From Desulfosporosinus acididurans (lineage in GTDB: Bacteria > Bacillota > Desulfitobacteriia > Desulfitobacteriales > Desulfitobacteriaceae): a stretch of 64,000 nucleotides of DNA. The stretch's first letter is position 1, and every line of letters begins with the position of its first letter. This document shows positions 1-11,149 of the stretch, in pieces. Location: NCBI RefSeq assembly GCF_001029285.1, contig NZ_LDZY01000011.1, positions 1 to 64,000 on the forward strand, written 5' to 3'. Position numbers and translations under genes: made by a program. The notes under the pieces were generated by a model. It did no database searches. It saw only the letters and a list, made by a program, of their open reading frames with translations, and was not told the DNA's origin.

Positions 1-692
<692 letters not shown>

Positions 693-834
693 GTTATTTC
701 AACTTCCTTAAAGAAGATGATGACTTGCTCATGATTCCATGATTCTTTTGAAACTCTTCCGAGTTTCTCTCATTGGCTGTCCTTGTTGTTTAGTTTTCAA
801 AGACCATCTTGTCAGCCATCTTGGCCGGAATTAC

Positions 835-863
835 ATATTAGCATTTTCAACCCATGTTGTCAA
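835..863 (-). promoter_or_regulatory. rRNA operon proximal promoter and leader
   Basis: On the minus strand TTGACA (858-863), a 17-base spacer and TAATAT (835-840) form a strong sigma-A promoter reading towards the 16S gene. Downstream, in the leader at about 785-804, is GTCTTTGAAAACTAAACAAC, a box typical of Firmicutes rRNA leaders. Confidence 0.85.
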
Positions 864-928
864 TGGCTAATTTTCAACTCCTTAGATCCAAGTTACCGAA
901 TTCTCTCAGCTGTTTTGGCTGGATTTAA

Positions 929-957
929 ATCCTAACACCTTTAACTTACGTTGTCAA
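929..957 (-). promoter_or_regulatory. rRNA operon distal promoter
   Basis: A second TTGACA (952-957), a 17-base spacer and TAGGAT (929-934) stand about 94 bases upstream of the first promoter in the same orientation. Tandem promoters are normal for rRNA operons. From here to the kinase gene at 1214 the DNA is AT-rich and I see no gene. Confidence 0.8.
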
Positions 958-1213
958 CTGTTAATTGTGATCTTTGTCTCTCCGTGATAAGCCCTGATGG
1001 CTGATTTGTTCGATATTATATTATGGAACGTATCAAAAAAATTCACTGCTATCCCATCTTCTTTACTTTTCTAGTCATTTCACAAGGGAAAGTTTAATTA
1101 ATACAAAAAGTTATTTTATTTGATTTTAAAGCTTAATCAAAATAATAATACGGCATAACATTCCGACAACATTTTTTCGAAATTAGGAATATAATTTTAA
1201 TCGTTGGCAAAAT

Positions 1214-3925
1214 TTGCAAAATGGGAAGTGGTTTATTTTGTACTACGACTTCTTATCAAATGTACTTAATGTCTTGTTTCTCTGCGCTGCCGTCATATGG
1301 ATCAACCTATCTTTGAACAAAAAATACTCTCCTTACTTCTTAGGCGTAATGTTTGGACTCATTACTATCCTTACAATGGATGGTAAAATCACTGTCGTTC
1401 CAGGTCGCTTCTATGATTTCCGACACATTACCATGACCATGGCAGGTTTTGTAGGCGGACCTGTGACAGCAGCAATAGCCGCCAGCATAAGCTCACTTTA
1501 TCGTTACAGTGTTGGGGGAAGCGGTTCAATGGGCGGTATAACAAGTATTATCGTTTTTGCCTGTTTTGGAACCTTCCTAAAAAGATACATTAAGAGCGCC
1601 CAAACAGGCAGGAAACTCTTTTTCTGGTGTATCATAGGCATGTTTATGGCATGTATCTTTCTATTTATCATCGGATTCATCCCCCCCTGGAAAGGCGATA
1701 CTGCAAAAGTCCTTAGAATTGTTACTGCTCCATACTTAATCATTACTCCATTAGCAACAACGGTTATTTTTAACTTCTATTTCTGGACTTACGATTTTTT
1801 GGGTAAAGCCTCCATCCTCCATACAATCTTAACGAATAGTCCTCTAAACTTAATAGTCTTTAATAACCATGGGCCACTTTTGCTTAGTAAAAATATAACG
1901 GAAAAATGCTCTCTAAAGTCCTTCACTGAAACTCCGACTCTTCTATTAAACCGTTATAAATCAGTGTCGGATACTACAAAACAACTTCATCAAGAAATTT
2001 CAACAGAGAATAACCGATATTTTATTGCCGATTTGGCAAGATTTCAAATGCCTAGTAGTGAAGAAGCATATGTTGCCATCATTAACGATATTACTGATCA
2101 GAAAAAGGAACAAAAAAAACTTAGAGGGGCAACAGATCGATTTCGAAAAGCGTTTCAGTTGAGTCCTAACATGATGGCTATTCTAAGAAAATCCGATTAT
2201 CAATATATCGATGTCAACGATCATTTCCTAGAAGAAAGAGGCTTCTCTCGTGAGGACGTAATTGGTAAGACCCCCATTGAAATTGGGGTTCCTAAACATG
2301 AATTCAAACTCATTACCGAAATTATCAACAATCAAGGGTCAGTACATAACATTGAAAGTACACTCATTACGAAATTTGGTTCAATTGGAACGGCCATCCT
2401 TTCCGCTGAAACAATTACTATGGATGACCAAGAATGTATTTTGATAGCGTATAATGACGTGACAGAAATGAAACGAATGCAACAAGAACAAGTGGAGCAA
2501 CTTACTAAATACCTTTCATTAGAGGCCGAACTATCCCGGAGTAACCAGCTTATTGCAGATATTATTAATCATATGCCTGATGGATTTTACGTACTTGACC
2601 ATCAATGGCGTTTTACCTTCGTCAATAATAAAGCTGAGGAGTTATTACGCAAATCAAGAGATAAACTTTTAGGTAATGTTCTCTGGAAAGAAATCCCGCA
2701 GTCACAAGGAACGCTGCTTCACTTGAATTATCAAAAGGCCATGGCCCATCGTGAACCTATTGCCTTTGAATATCATAGCTTTTTAGAGAAAGGCATCTGG
2801 TATCAAGTAAAAGTATATCCTTCCGAAAACGGATTATCGGTTTATTATCAAGATATAACCGAGCAGAAATTAACCTGTGAAAATTTAACAAAATCGCAGC
2901 AAGAAATAGTCTCAATCCTTGAAAGTATGACTGATTGTTTTCTTGCTGTAGATAGAAACACGCGATTGACATATATCAATCGTGCAGGTGAAATCGCCTT
3001 CGGAAGATCTCGTGATGAATTGTTAGGTAAAAAAATGACGGAAGAATGCACCATTATGAGCACTGCCCTATTACACTCTCAAGACGTCCTCACCGAAAAC
3101 AAATCTATATCCTTTGAAGTTTTCTCTGAGGCGTTAGGCAACAAATGGTTTGAAGTTAGTACTTACCCTACAGAGACTGGTCTAAGCTCATATTTCCGAG
3201 ACATTACAGACCGAAAGGTAGCTCAAGATGAAATGGCTAGACTAGACCGTCTAAACCTTGTAGGGCAAATGGCTGCTGGAATCGGACACGAAATACGAAA
3301 TCCAATGACAACCGTACGCGGTTACCTGCAACTGATGGAGGTAAAACCCGATTATGCTGCCCAAAAACCTACCTTCGAATTGATGATTTCAGAACTCGAT
3401 CGAGCAAACGAAATTATTACAGAATTTTTATCCCTCGCTCAAACAAAGCAAACTGAGCTGAAACCTCAAAGTCTCAACGACATTCTTACACATCTTTACC
3501 CGCTTTTAGAAGCTGACGCGTTTACCCAAAACAAGAGAATTCAATATATCCCGGAGAAAATCCCAAATCTAGAATTGAATAGAAAGGAAATTACACAACT
3601 AATTTTAAATATAGCTCGAAACGGGCTTGAAGCTATGGAAGAAGACGGTGGCCTAACTCTTAAAACTTATTTGCATAATAACCAAGTAGTGCTTGCCATT
3701 AAGGATGAGGGTTGCGGGATCCCTCCCGAGAATATGAATAAACTTGGAATTCCATTCTACACAACGAAAGATAATGGAACGGGATTAGGGTTAGCTACCA
3801 GTTACAAGATTGTAGAATCGCATAACGCCAAAATTAAGGTTGAGTCCAATTCTGGCGGAACTACCTTTTACATAACCTTCTCGATACCAAGCTTAGGGAA
3901 AGTGCAGGAAGGTAAGATCGCCTAA
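1214..3925 (+). CDS. PAS-domain sensor histidine kinase with LytS-type membrane sensor
   Basis: A 903-residue membrane sensor kinase that would autophosphorylate on histidine and pass phosphate to an unidentified response regulator. Residues 1-205 contain several hydrophobic segments with GRFYDFRH and GGPVTAAIAA motifs, matching the 5TM-5TMR_LYT sensor. Three PAS-like segments follow (about 310-430, 450-560, 570-680), each ending in a DIT motif. The H-box GIGHEIRNP has its phosphorylatable His near 692, the N-box NIARNGLEAM near 800, the G1 box DEGCGIPP near 831 and the G2 box GTGLGLA near 856. The start is TTG with no clear ribosome binding site, so the exact start is uncertain. No response regulator gene is adjacent. 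Organisation resembles sporulation or starvation kinases, but the signal is unknown. Confidence 0.9.
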   Translation: MQNGKWFILYYDFLSNVLNVLFLCAAVIWINLSLNKKYSPYFLGVMFGLITILTMDGKITVVPGRFYDFRHITMTMAGFVGGPVTAAIAASISSLYRYSVGGSGSMGGITSIIVFACFGTFLKRYIKSAQTGRKLFFWCIIGMFMACIFLFIIGFIPPWKGDTAKVLRIVTAPYLIITPLATTVIFNFYFWTYDFLGKASILHTILTNSPLNLIVFNNHGPLLLSKNITEKCSLKSFTETPTLLLNRYKSVSDTTKQLHQEISTENNRYFIADLARFQMPSSEEAYVAIINDITDQKKEQKKLRGATDRFRKAFQLSPNMMAILRKSDYQYIDVNDHFLEERGFSREDVIGKTPIEIGVPKHEFKLITEIINNQGSVHNIESTLITKFGSIGTAILSAETITMDDQECILIAYNDVTEMKRMQQEQVEQLTKYLSLEAELSRSNQLIADIINHMPDGFYVLDHQWRFTFVNNKAEELLRKSRDKLLGNVLWKEIPQSQGTLLHLNYQKAMAHREPIAFEYHSFLEKGIWYQVKVYPSENGLSVYYQDITEQKLTCENLTKSQQEIVSILESMTDCFLAVDRNTRLTYINRAGEIAFGRSRDELLGKKMTEECTIMSTALLHSQDVLTENKSISFEVFSEALGNKWFEVSTYPTETGLSSYFRDITDRKVAQDEMARLDRLNLVGQMAAGIGHEIRNPMTTVRGYLQLMEVKPDYAAQKPTFELMISELDRANEIITEFLSLAQTKQTELKPQSLNDILTHLYPLLEADAFTQNKRIQYIPEKIPNLELNRKEITQLILNIARNGLEAMEEDGGLTLKTYLHNNQVVLAIKDEGCGIPPENMNKLGIPFYTTKDNGTGLGLATSYKIVESHNAKIKVESNSGGTTFYITFSIPSLGKVQEGKIA

Positions 3926-4056
3926 TTCATTTATTTTTATCACATTCTTAGGACAAGTTTCATACTATGTATTAGAAACAGCCCAATCCAACATCTCCTT
4001 TCTCATCTTATCTTGGCTCAATAGCCAAAAATCAAAATCGAGAGGAGATAATATTT

Positions 4057-4323
4057 ATGGCAGGTTTTGGATTCCCTCCTTTTGGCGTACCCCCTTTTGG
4101 TGCCCCCCCATTTAATGCTATTCTGTTTGACACTCTGCCGATAGGAGCCCGTATAGTAATTGGTACTGATTCAAGCACTTGGGTTGGAAATTACGGCGGA
4201 GTTATTGACGGTGTGGCATTTGTAACTAACGCTCGGTTATTCTCAAATATCGGAAACCAAATTGATGGAATTCAATCAGTAGTGAGAATCCCTGTCCGAC
4301 AAATAACCTATGTTAGTTATTAA
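4057..4323 (+). CDS. Small Pro/Phe-rich protein of unknown function
   Basis: An 88-residue protein with a good ribosome binding site (GAGAGGAGATAA) before its ATG and a strong intrinsic terminator right after its stop, so it is almost certainly expressed as a single gene. Residues 1-22 are a low-complexity stretch of repeated PPFG/PPFN units. The rest (about 25-88) is rich in Gly, Val and Ile, with alternating hydrophobic residues that suggest a small beta-barrel or sheet. There is no signal peptide and no cysteine. I do not recognise the family. A spore-coat-associated or RNA-binding small barrel role is possible, but nothing in the sequence proves it. Confidence 0.75.
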   Translation: MAGFGFPPFGVPPFGAPPFNAILFDTLPIGARIVIGTDSSTWVGNYGGVIDGVAFVTNARLFSNIGNQIDGIQSVVRIPVRQITYVSY

Positions 4324-4331
4324 ACTCAACG

Positions 4332-4357
4332 GCCCCGGTTAACCGGGGCTCCTTTTA
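4332..4357 (+). terminator. Intrinsic terminator of the small Pro/Phe-rich gene
   Basis: A perfect GCCCCGGTT/AACCGGGGC stem (4332-4349) is followed by CTCCTTTTACTT. It sits nine bases after the stop codon of the preceding gene. Confidence 0.85.
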
Positions 4358-4438
4358 CTTAAGAATTAAGTTCTAAAATTGATACTTTTAAGTGCAGAAG
4401 AGCATTCATTAAGTCAAGACAATATTAATTGTCTTAAC

Positions 4439-6418
4439 TTAAAGCTTGAAAATAGCCACGGCTTTATCCAGGTCTTCTCCCAAGATTACTAAAGTTCTGG
4501 CTGCAGCGGCAATTTGCTCTGTTGCAGCGCTCAATTCCTCAGTGCTAGCGGACACTTCCTCTGCTCCAGCTGCATTTTCTTGAGCAACAGACACAATGGA
4601 TTCAATACTCTCTGAAATGTCGCTGACATGGCATCCAATCTGTTCTGAGGAATTCTTAACATTTTCCATTTGTTCGCCCATGGACCTTACGATCTCGGAG
4701 ATGCTTTCAAAGGAATGATTCGTATAGTCTACGGCTTGTTCTTGAGCTTCAACTACGGTTTTTGCCTTATTCATTTGCTCCGATGCTTCTTGAGCGCGAC
4801 TTTGAATGTTACCAACAATTTCGGCGATTTCTTCAGTTGCTTTTCGAGATCCTTCTGCTAATTTCCTTACCTCATCGGCTACCACAGCAAATCCACGTCC
4901 ATGTTCCCCAGCACGTGCTGCTTCGATGGCCGCATTGAGAGCAAGCAAATTCGTCTGTTCAGCAATGTTGGAGATGGTACTTAAAATGGCTCCGACCTCT
5001 TGAGATTGTTGGGCTAAATGGTCAATAGCCAAAGCCACTTGACGGCTTACTTCCAAGTTTTCCTTCATTTTGATTGTTTGATTTGAAACTGCTCGCATTC
5101 CCTCGTCTATGGACGCCTTTGCTAAACTTGCATCGTCAACCGTTTTATTAATCATATCATTTACATGATCAACTGCGCGAACGATTTGATTGACCATTTC
5201 AACAATTTGCTGTGAGCTCTCTGCTTGATGACTTGCTCCTCCCGCCATTTCTTCTATCGCACGAGCAACCTGTTCAACGGAGGACGAAGACTCATCAGTC
5301 GACGTGCTCAATTCCTGAGCTGAAGCCACTAATTGGCTTGAACTTTGATGCACTTCGGAGACGGTATTTCGCAAATTTTCCGTCATAGTTTTTAACGATC
5401 GTCCAAGAACACCTAGTTCTCCCATAAAACCGTCACTAATCATTACATCTAATCGACCTGTCGCTAAAATATCGGTTTGTTCTGCTAATGCTACAATTGG
5501 TTTAGAAATCCTTTTACTAATAAACCAAGCTAAAACAGCAATAAGTAACGCTACCCCTAAACCCGCTCCCAAACTCATGTACAGAAGCTTCGTGGCAAAG
5601 CTATAGAATTCATTGATCGGTGCAGTAAGAACCAGATGCCAATCAGTATTGGGAATCGTCGTATAAACTACCTCTTTGTCAATATTTTCAAAGACATATT
5701 CTCCAGATCCTTGTTGATTTTTTAACATTTGGGAGCCAATCTGATTAAGGCTTGCAGAATTTGATTTTATAACATTGAGTTTAAGAACTTGTGAATTTTC
5801 CGGATGGGCAATGACGAGTCCTGTACTGTCAAACAAATATGAATACCCTGTATTTCCGTATTTTGCCTTATTCACAATCGCTTGGATAGCATCGCCTTTA
5901 AGGCTCATAACAAGTACGGAAGATCCATTGTTACCGTGTAAAGGTATTGCAATAGGAACAATATCATTTTGCGTACTCTTGGATACGACCATCGAGGAAA
6001 TAGTAGGCTCCCCTTTGAGGGCAGATTGAAAATAAGTACGATCGCTAATCGTTAACGTTTTTCCTGAAGAAGTAACGGCTTGTCCGCTCTCATCCGCCCA
6101 AAGAAGCTCCTCAGCATAAGGAGTAGCTTCGGATTCACGTTTAAGATAAGCCATGATCTGTGCTTTATCACCTGTGGCGAACACGGGATTTTTGCCGATT
6201 GTATTAAGAACGTCCATTTTTTCTTTTAACCAATCGTTTAAAGAACCTGCAGTTAAGGTGACGGTTTGATTCATATTATGAATGGCATCCTGTGTCATAT
6301 TATTTTTACTTGTATAATAATTGAAGACACTTATACCAAAAAGGGGTATTAAGGAAAGAACAAGAAACCACAGGATTAAGGTTCCAGCAATTGATTTAAA
6401 AAAACTCGTCTTGACCAT
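4439..6418 (-). CDS. Methyl-accepting chemotaxis protein (dCache sensor)
   Basis: A transmembrane chemoreceptor that senses small ligands outside the cell and controls a CheA-CheW kinase complex. It has an N-terminal membrane segment (about residues 13-35), an extracellular Cache-type sensor of about 240 residues, a second membrane segment (about 278-301), a HAMP linker, and a cytoplasmic methyl-accepting domain whose hairpin tip reads [20 protein letters not shown] place the start at the ATG at 6416-6418 (MVKTSFF) because GAGAGG stands nine bases before it. An upstream TTG start would add seven residues. The 659-residue length is typical. It is not part of a chemotaxis operon here, so it probably acts as an orphan receptor. 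Confidence 0.93.
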   Translation of the reverse strand: MVKTSFFKSIAGTLILWFLVLSLIPLFGISVFNYYTSKNNMTQDAIHNMNQTVTLTAGSLNDWLKEKMDVLNTIGKNPVFATGDKAQIMAYLKRESEATPYAEELLWADESGQAVTSSGKTLTISDRTYFQSALKGEPTISSMVVSKSTQNDIVPIAIPLHGNNGSSVLVMSLKGDAIQAIVNKAKYGNTGYSYLFDSTGLVIAHPENSQVLKLNVIKSNSASLNQIGSQMLKNQQGSGEYVFENIDKEVVYTTIPNTDWHLVLTAPINEFYSFATKLLYMSLGAGLGVALLIAVLAWFISKRISKPIVALAEQTDILATGRLDVMISDGFMGELGVLGRSLKTMTENLRNTVSEVHQSSSQLVASAQELSTSTDESSSSVEQVARAIEEMAGGASHQAESSQQIVEMVNQIVRAVDHVNDMINKTVDDASLAKASIDEGMRAVSNQTIKMKENLEVSRQVALAIDHLAQQSQEVGAILSTISNIAEQTNLLALNAAIEAARAGEHGRGFAVVADEVRKLAEGSRKATEEIAEIVGNIQSRAQEASEQMNKAKTVVEAQEQAVDYTNHSFESISEIVRSMGEQMENVKNSSEQIGCHVSDISESIESIVSVAQENAAGAEEVSASTEELSAATEQIAAAARTLVILGEDLDKAVAIFKL

Positions 6419-6635
6419 TTTTCTCATCCTCTCAGCCAATTAATAATCATAGACACCTAGGGTTAATTCAGCTCTTATTAAGAACTATTCTTTTGTTGTT
6501 ATCTATATAATAGATATTTAATTTCGACATATTCCCAGAAATTCCTTTAATATAAATTATGTAATCGGATTTTTTTTGCATTCAAAGCATTGGCCGCGCT
6601 TTGAGCTTAATTTATCGGATCGATAAGGTGTTCAT

Positions 6636-6735
6636 TATGGCTGCAACAATGAAAATCAGTGAACTAGGACGTGGCTCAAACACGTATAGTTCACTGATTC
6701 ATCAATTTTCGGGCTTTAAACACTATAGAAAGCTA
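6636..6735 (+). pseudogene. 100-bp relic of an HTH regulator gene (copy of 44907-45005)
   Basis: This stretch, just 3' of jetC, matches the region around 44907-45005 almost base for base, with scattered substitutions and a short indel. The shared part includes AATGAAAATCAGTGAACTAG and TAGTTCACTGATTCAT-like text. The longer relative is the middle of a frameshifted regulator gene, so this is a coding relic and not a regulatory repeat. The rest of 6440-6739 shows no gene. Confidence 0.65.
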
Positions 6736-6739
6736 TGTC

Positions 6740-9700
6740 TTAGTCAAATAAATTAATCTGTTTATGCTCAGAAACCCTAAATATCGCTTTTTCCAGTTTT
6801 TCATCGTTATGAATATCACTGTCATCTCGAATTATTTCTTCGAACTTCAAATACTCATTGCTGCCGATGGCACTGGCTCTAACTTTGAGCATGTAGATCA
6901 GGTTAAAACAATTCAGGATGGAGTTTTGTTTCAGATCAGAAAGACAGATCAGCTGGGTGCGATGTTTTTTGGCGATTTCAAAAAGCGGATTGAGCAGGTG
7001 TTCCGAAGAAATAGGGCCAAAGGGATTATCCATCACTAAAACGCTGGAATCTTTATCTTCCTCTGCTCCAGCGGCCTCTAATGTCCGTGATCTGGTATAG
7101 GCCATTAAAGCTGAGAGCACGGAGAAATAGACAACAAACTTCTCCCCGCCGGAGTTCTCGCGCATAGCGTCTTCCCAGGTCTTAAGACTGCTGTTTTGCA
7201 TGTTCAGATCGATCTTAAAGACACGGACCGGAATATTGGAATTACCCAAATAAATATTCAATAACTCCCGGTTATACATCAGTTTGGCTATAGCCTTTTT
7301 AACCTCTTCCTCACTTTTTTCCTGTCTGGTTTCCTCGCGCACCTTGGCAATACACGCTTCGATATAGTCCTTCATCCGCAGACCTGCAGCATCATGGGAA
7401 TCTAAGGCCAGTTCAATCTTAAGCATTTGCACCGGCCTGCTTCTGCCTTGTAAGCGCACCTTGGAGTGATCGGATATCCATTCTATCTCTTCATAGAATC
7501 TCATTCCCTGGAGCAGACTCTGCTGGACCATATCCTTCTTGTTCCGTTCTAAATTAAAGAGCTGGTTTTCATGCAGTTTGATTAATTCACGGAGTTTGTC
7601 TTGATGCAGGCTCAGGCGTTCATAAAGATAATAAAAATCGTCATAACCCATCTCCGCTTTATCCCAGAGCTGGTCAAGACCCTTAAAGATATTGCCGATA
7701 TTCGTATTTTTGTCCCGGTATTCCGCTTTCAATCCGGAATATTTCTGGCGAAGGCCATCCCCTTGGGTTCTGTTCTTTGCTTCAATGGTGCGATATCTTT
7801 CCACCAATAGTCCTGTTTGACTCTTGACATCTTGTTCTGGCCGGAAGCCTTTTTCCGGTTCAACCTTTAATTTATTAATATGGGAAGTAATTTGCTCCAT
7901 CAGTTTGTTGTAGTCGGTAATTTTACGGGATATTTGCGTGATCTCCTCAGTCAGTTTGGCCTGTTGCTCAGCCAGTTTATGTCGGCGCCCTGGAAAATCC
8001 CCTTTGATATCTTCCTGACCTAAGGGGCTTTCTGCACCAAGCTTGCGCACTTCTTCCTCCGCAATACGACAGGCTTCCTTAGCGGCGGACTCAATTCCTG
8101 TAGCCGCGAATCTTTTATTTTGCAGCTTCTTGTTAAACTCTTCCAGGACGCTGATTTCCAAGTTAATCTCGTCTAGTTTTCCTTCATCATAAACAACCTC
8201 AATATAGTCGCCTTCTGATAGTCCTAGTTTGGAAAGTTCCTTTTCCTTTTTCACGCCTTCAGACTGCAGCTCAGTTTTACGTTTTTCCAAGAGCTCAATT
8301 TCTCCGCTGTACTGAGCTTTCAGGGCTTGCAGCCTTTCTTCCAGCTCTTCGACAGTCCCTGCGATGAATTCTGCTTCCTGAGCATCTTGATAGGTATTGT
8401 ACTTTTTTCGAATATCTCTGACTTCTATTTTTTTCTGCTCGATTTCCAAGGTAAATCCTTCGATCTTCTTCTGAAAGCTTACTAAGCTTGCTTCTAGTTC
8501 GGATTTTCTCCTTTCCGCACCTGCTATCGCCTCGTTTACTTCCGTAAGCCTTTGCCGGCAAGTCTGGTAATCATTCTCTTGTTCGATCCAGGCTTCAAAG
8601 AGCTCAACGGCTTTTTGGGCTTTTTGCTGAGACTCAATAACTGTTTGGATTTTTTGCTTAAGATTCTGCAACGTTATACGCAGATTCTCTTTCTCCTGGC
8701 GCAGAAAATCCCTTCTATCTGCCAGCGTTTGGAGCTTAATTTCTGACGCTGTTTTTTTCTTTGCTAAATCATAGCGATAATCTGCTTTAAAGGCAAAGCG
8801 ACTACAGATCGTTTGTTTAGCGACGACTTCATTTCGTTCCTCAGTATAATGCCGATATTGTTCCAAGGAGTCTTTTTGCTTACGCTTCAGTTCTTCCTCC
8901 AGTTTTTCCAGACCGCTATGGTCAAAAATCCGGCCTTCATACAAACAAACCAAAAAAATTCCTTCAGCGGTCTGAACCCATCTGTCAGCAAGTAATGACA
9001 TGCTAAGACTTAAATCCTCGTAGGCCATAATAGGAATAGCACGGCGCAGGGTCAGATTCTTTATGGCTTGAGCCAGGAGTTCGATATCTTGCCTAGCCAG
9101 AATCAGAGCATACGGCAATACAGGATTTGCAGCTAAGAGCTTTTGCCGAATTTCCGGGGATTGATTGCGCAAATAAGCTTCGCCGGTCTCATAAGAAATA
9201 TCCTTATCGGCCAGAAGAGAAATTATCTCTTCTGGAATATGCAGTCTCCCATTGTTGAGGGAAAATAGTGACTCCTTAGCATCGTCACGCATCCGTACGG
9301 CTTCTTCCAGGGAATGATTAAGGTCTTTGAGCAGTTGGTCAAAGGCTGCCTGAAGCCGCACCCGGTCAAACCTAAGTTCAAAATTAAACCCAAATTTCTG
9401 CAGAATCCCTTGAATCTCCCGTTCCTGTTGTTCATAAACTTCAATATCTCGCTCCAGGTCGTGAAGAACATTTTTTTCTCTGGACGTTTCTTCCCCTACC
9501 CCTTGAATCTCTTGATCTGCCTCCAGCTGCCTTTGTTCCTTGCCAGCTCTTTCTTCAGTCAGTTGCTGCCCCTCATTTTTCAAATCTTCCAGCTTCTTCT
9601 TGAGTTCAAATCTGGCCTTTTCAATCTCATCCGCAGCCAATTCACCCAGCAGATTTCTACTCAAGCTAAGTTTTAGCTTAGATCTAACGTCCCGTTCATG

Positions 9701-11149
9701 TGACTCATATTGTAACTTTTGCTGCTGGAGACTCCCTTTCTCTCCCTCAAATTTCCTTAAATTATTTCCGAGATCACTAACATCTTTATCAGCCTGAACC
9801 CTTAATGTCTCCTGTTCGCCTTTTTCTTCCTTTAAGCGCGTCAAAACAGACTCAAGGGATTGTAAGATTTCCTGAGTTGCCATTTTGAGCGAATACTCCA
9901 GATTACGCATCCGATTATCCGTATCAAATTGGGACTTAGAAACTTTTAATTTCTCATCAATTCCCGAAAGGTCAGCTCGTTTTACTCTTAGTTCATCCCT
10001 TAATCCGGCAGCCTGCAGAATCTTTAACGATCGTTTGGTTATTTCAAGTTTCTCCTCATTTTCCCGGCTTTTCTCTTCCGACTCAGCCAACCGCGAGGCT
10101 GCCAGCAAATACTCGTCCCTTCTTAACCAATACGCATGAGAGCGGTCTTCCAGATTGATCCGCTTTCGTTCCAGTTCGATATTGTCTAGCGTAATCTTAT
10201 TATCCTCATTTTTTTCATTAAGTTTAACCGTCTCAGAATCTAAATAGCTATACATAGCCGCCAGTTTAGCGCCATAGTTTTTTTGCTCTTCCAATCCATT
10301 AAGCAGTTCAACGAGAGACACAACCTGCTCTCCATAGACCTTCAAAAACTCGTCCAGCACTTCTTTTTCTAAAATGAAGCGCTCATTCTCAATGACCTCC
10401 CGTACAAGGCCCTCCAGCATTTCCTCCAGCCGGTGGGCTTCGGCACGGTCTTTGAAGATCACTTTTTCAATGGTTTTAATAATCCACTCATTTAACAATT
10501 GACTGGAGTTTTTGTGCTTTTGGAAAATCTCATCTAAACCGCCTTCGTGATCATTGATTTTGGCGATAATATTGCGCCACTCATCTTGAGCTATCCCGAA
10601 TTCAGCCAGACGTTTGCGGTAGCGATCTCCATCATCATCATAAAAACAGCCAAAATTATAAGGATCTTTCTTTTCCCTCTCAGCTATCATCTCCCGGGCT
10701 TCTTTAAAAGGCTTGATCTCCAAAATATTTCCGCTTTGCTTGATGAGCTCAATATTGGCCAGATCAAAATCATTGGAACCCGTATATCTCGAAGTGAAGG
10801 TAAAATACTTCACCCGGTTTCTCTCATCTTCGACCCCGGAAACTTCAGCAGCCACCATCCCAATACCGGTCAGCAAATAGCCTCCGGCAGCGTCTAGTTT
10901 CCATTCGATTAAGACATAAGCAGGCAATCGTTTTTTGCGAAAAAAAGCGTTAATGCGCCGGCCCTGAATTCTAATTTCCGGGACAATCGGCTGAAAGCAT
11001 AACTGGACGAGAACACTTTTTCCCCCTCCGTTCGCTAAGCTGAGCAGGGCATTTTCACCGCCGTGAAAATTAAACGTTTCATCCTGAATATGCCGCGAAT
11101 CATTATTGTAGGAAAAGTTAATAATGCGAATACGGTTGATCCTAGGCAT
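6740..11149 (-). CDS. jetC: Wadjet protein JetC (SMC/MukB-like ATPase)
   Basis: The motor of a Wadjet defence complex. Wadjet complexes extrude DNA loops and lead to cleavage of small circular DNA such as plasmids. The 1,469-residue protein has a Walker A motif ANGGGKSVL near residues 38-46, more than 1,100 residues of charged coiled coil interrupted by a globular hinge-like part, an ABC signature NSGGEKFVV and a Walker B VLVMDNPFGPI about 100 residues from the C-terminus. I choose the ATG at 11147-11149 (MPRINRIR): AAGGAG precedes it and it overlaps the jetB stop by eight bases, whereas a longer reading would add 17 residues. Last gene of the jetD-A-B-C operon. Confidence 0.9.
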   Translation of the reverse strand: MPRINRIRIINFSYNNDSRHIQDETFNFHGGENALLSLANGGGKSVLVQLCFQPIVPEIRIQGRRINAFFRKKRLPAYVLIEWKLDAAGGYLLTGIGMVAAEVSGVEDERNRVKYFTFTSRYTGSNDFDLANIELIKQSGNILEIKPFKEAREMIAEREKKDPYNFGCFYDDDGDRYRKRLAEFGIAQDEWRNIIAKINDHEGGLDEIFQKHKNSSQLLNEWIIKTIEKVIFKDRAEAHRLEEMLEGLVREVIENERFILEKEVLDEFLKVYGEQVVSLVELLNGLEEQKNYGAKLAAMYSYLDSETVKLNEKNEDNKITLDNIELERKRINLEDRSHAYWLRRDEYLLAASRLAESEEKSRENEEKLEITKRSLKILQAAGLRDELRVKRADLSGIDEKLKVSKSQFDTDNRMRNLEYSLKMATQEILQSLESVLTRLKEEKGEQETLRVQADKDVSDLGNNLRKFEGEKGSLQQQKLQYESHERDVRSKLKLSLSRNLLGELAADEIEKARFELKKKLEDLKNEGQQLTEERAGKEQRQLEADQEIQGVGEETSREKNVLHDLERDIEVYEQQEREIQGILQKFGFNFELRFDRVRLQAAFDQLLKDLNHSLEEAVRMRDDAKESLFSLNNGRLHIPEEIISLLADKDISYETGEAYLRNQSPEIRQKLLAANPVLPYALILARQDIELLAQAIKNLTLRRAIPIMAYEDLSLSMSLLADRWVQTAEGIFLVCLYEGRIFDHSGLEKLEEELKRKQKDSLEQYRHYTEERNEVVAKQTICSRFAFKADYRYDLAKKKTASEIKLQTLADRRDFLRQEKENLRITLQNLKQKIQTVIESQQKAQKAVELFEAWIEQENDYQTCRQRLTEVNEAIAGAERRKSELEASLVSFQKKIEGFTLEIEQKKIEVRDIRKKYNTYQDAQEAEFIAGTVEELEERLQALKAQYSGEIELLEKRKTELQSEGVKKEKELSKLGLSEGDYIEVVYDEGKLDEINLEISVLEEFNKKLQNKRFAATGIESAAKEACRIAEEEVRKLGAESPLGQEDIKGDFPGRRHKLAEQQAKLTEEITQISRKITDYNKLMEQITSHINKLKVEPEKGFRPEQDVKSQTGLLVERYRTIEAKNRTQGDGLRQKYSGLKAEYRDKNTNIGNIFKGLDQLWDKAEMGYDDFYYLYERLSLHQDKLRELIKLHENQLFNLERNKKDMVQQSLLQGMRFYEEIEWISDHSKVRLQGRSRPVQMLKIELALDSHDAAGLRMKDYIEACIAKVREETRQEKSEEEVKKAIAKLMYNRELLNIYLGNSNIPVRVFKIDLNMQNSSLKTWEDAMRENSGGEKFVVYFSVLSALMAYTRSRTLEAAGAEEDKDSSVLVMDNPFGPISSEHLLNPLFEIAKKHRTQLICLSDLKQNSILNCFNLIYMLKVRASAIGSNEYLKFEEIIRDDSDIHNDEKLEKAIFRVSEHKQINLFD

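Noticed and set aside
8295-9797. Frames antisense to jetC, up to 120 residues
   Set aside because: They are shadows of the long coiled-coil coding sequence and have no start signals.
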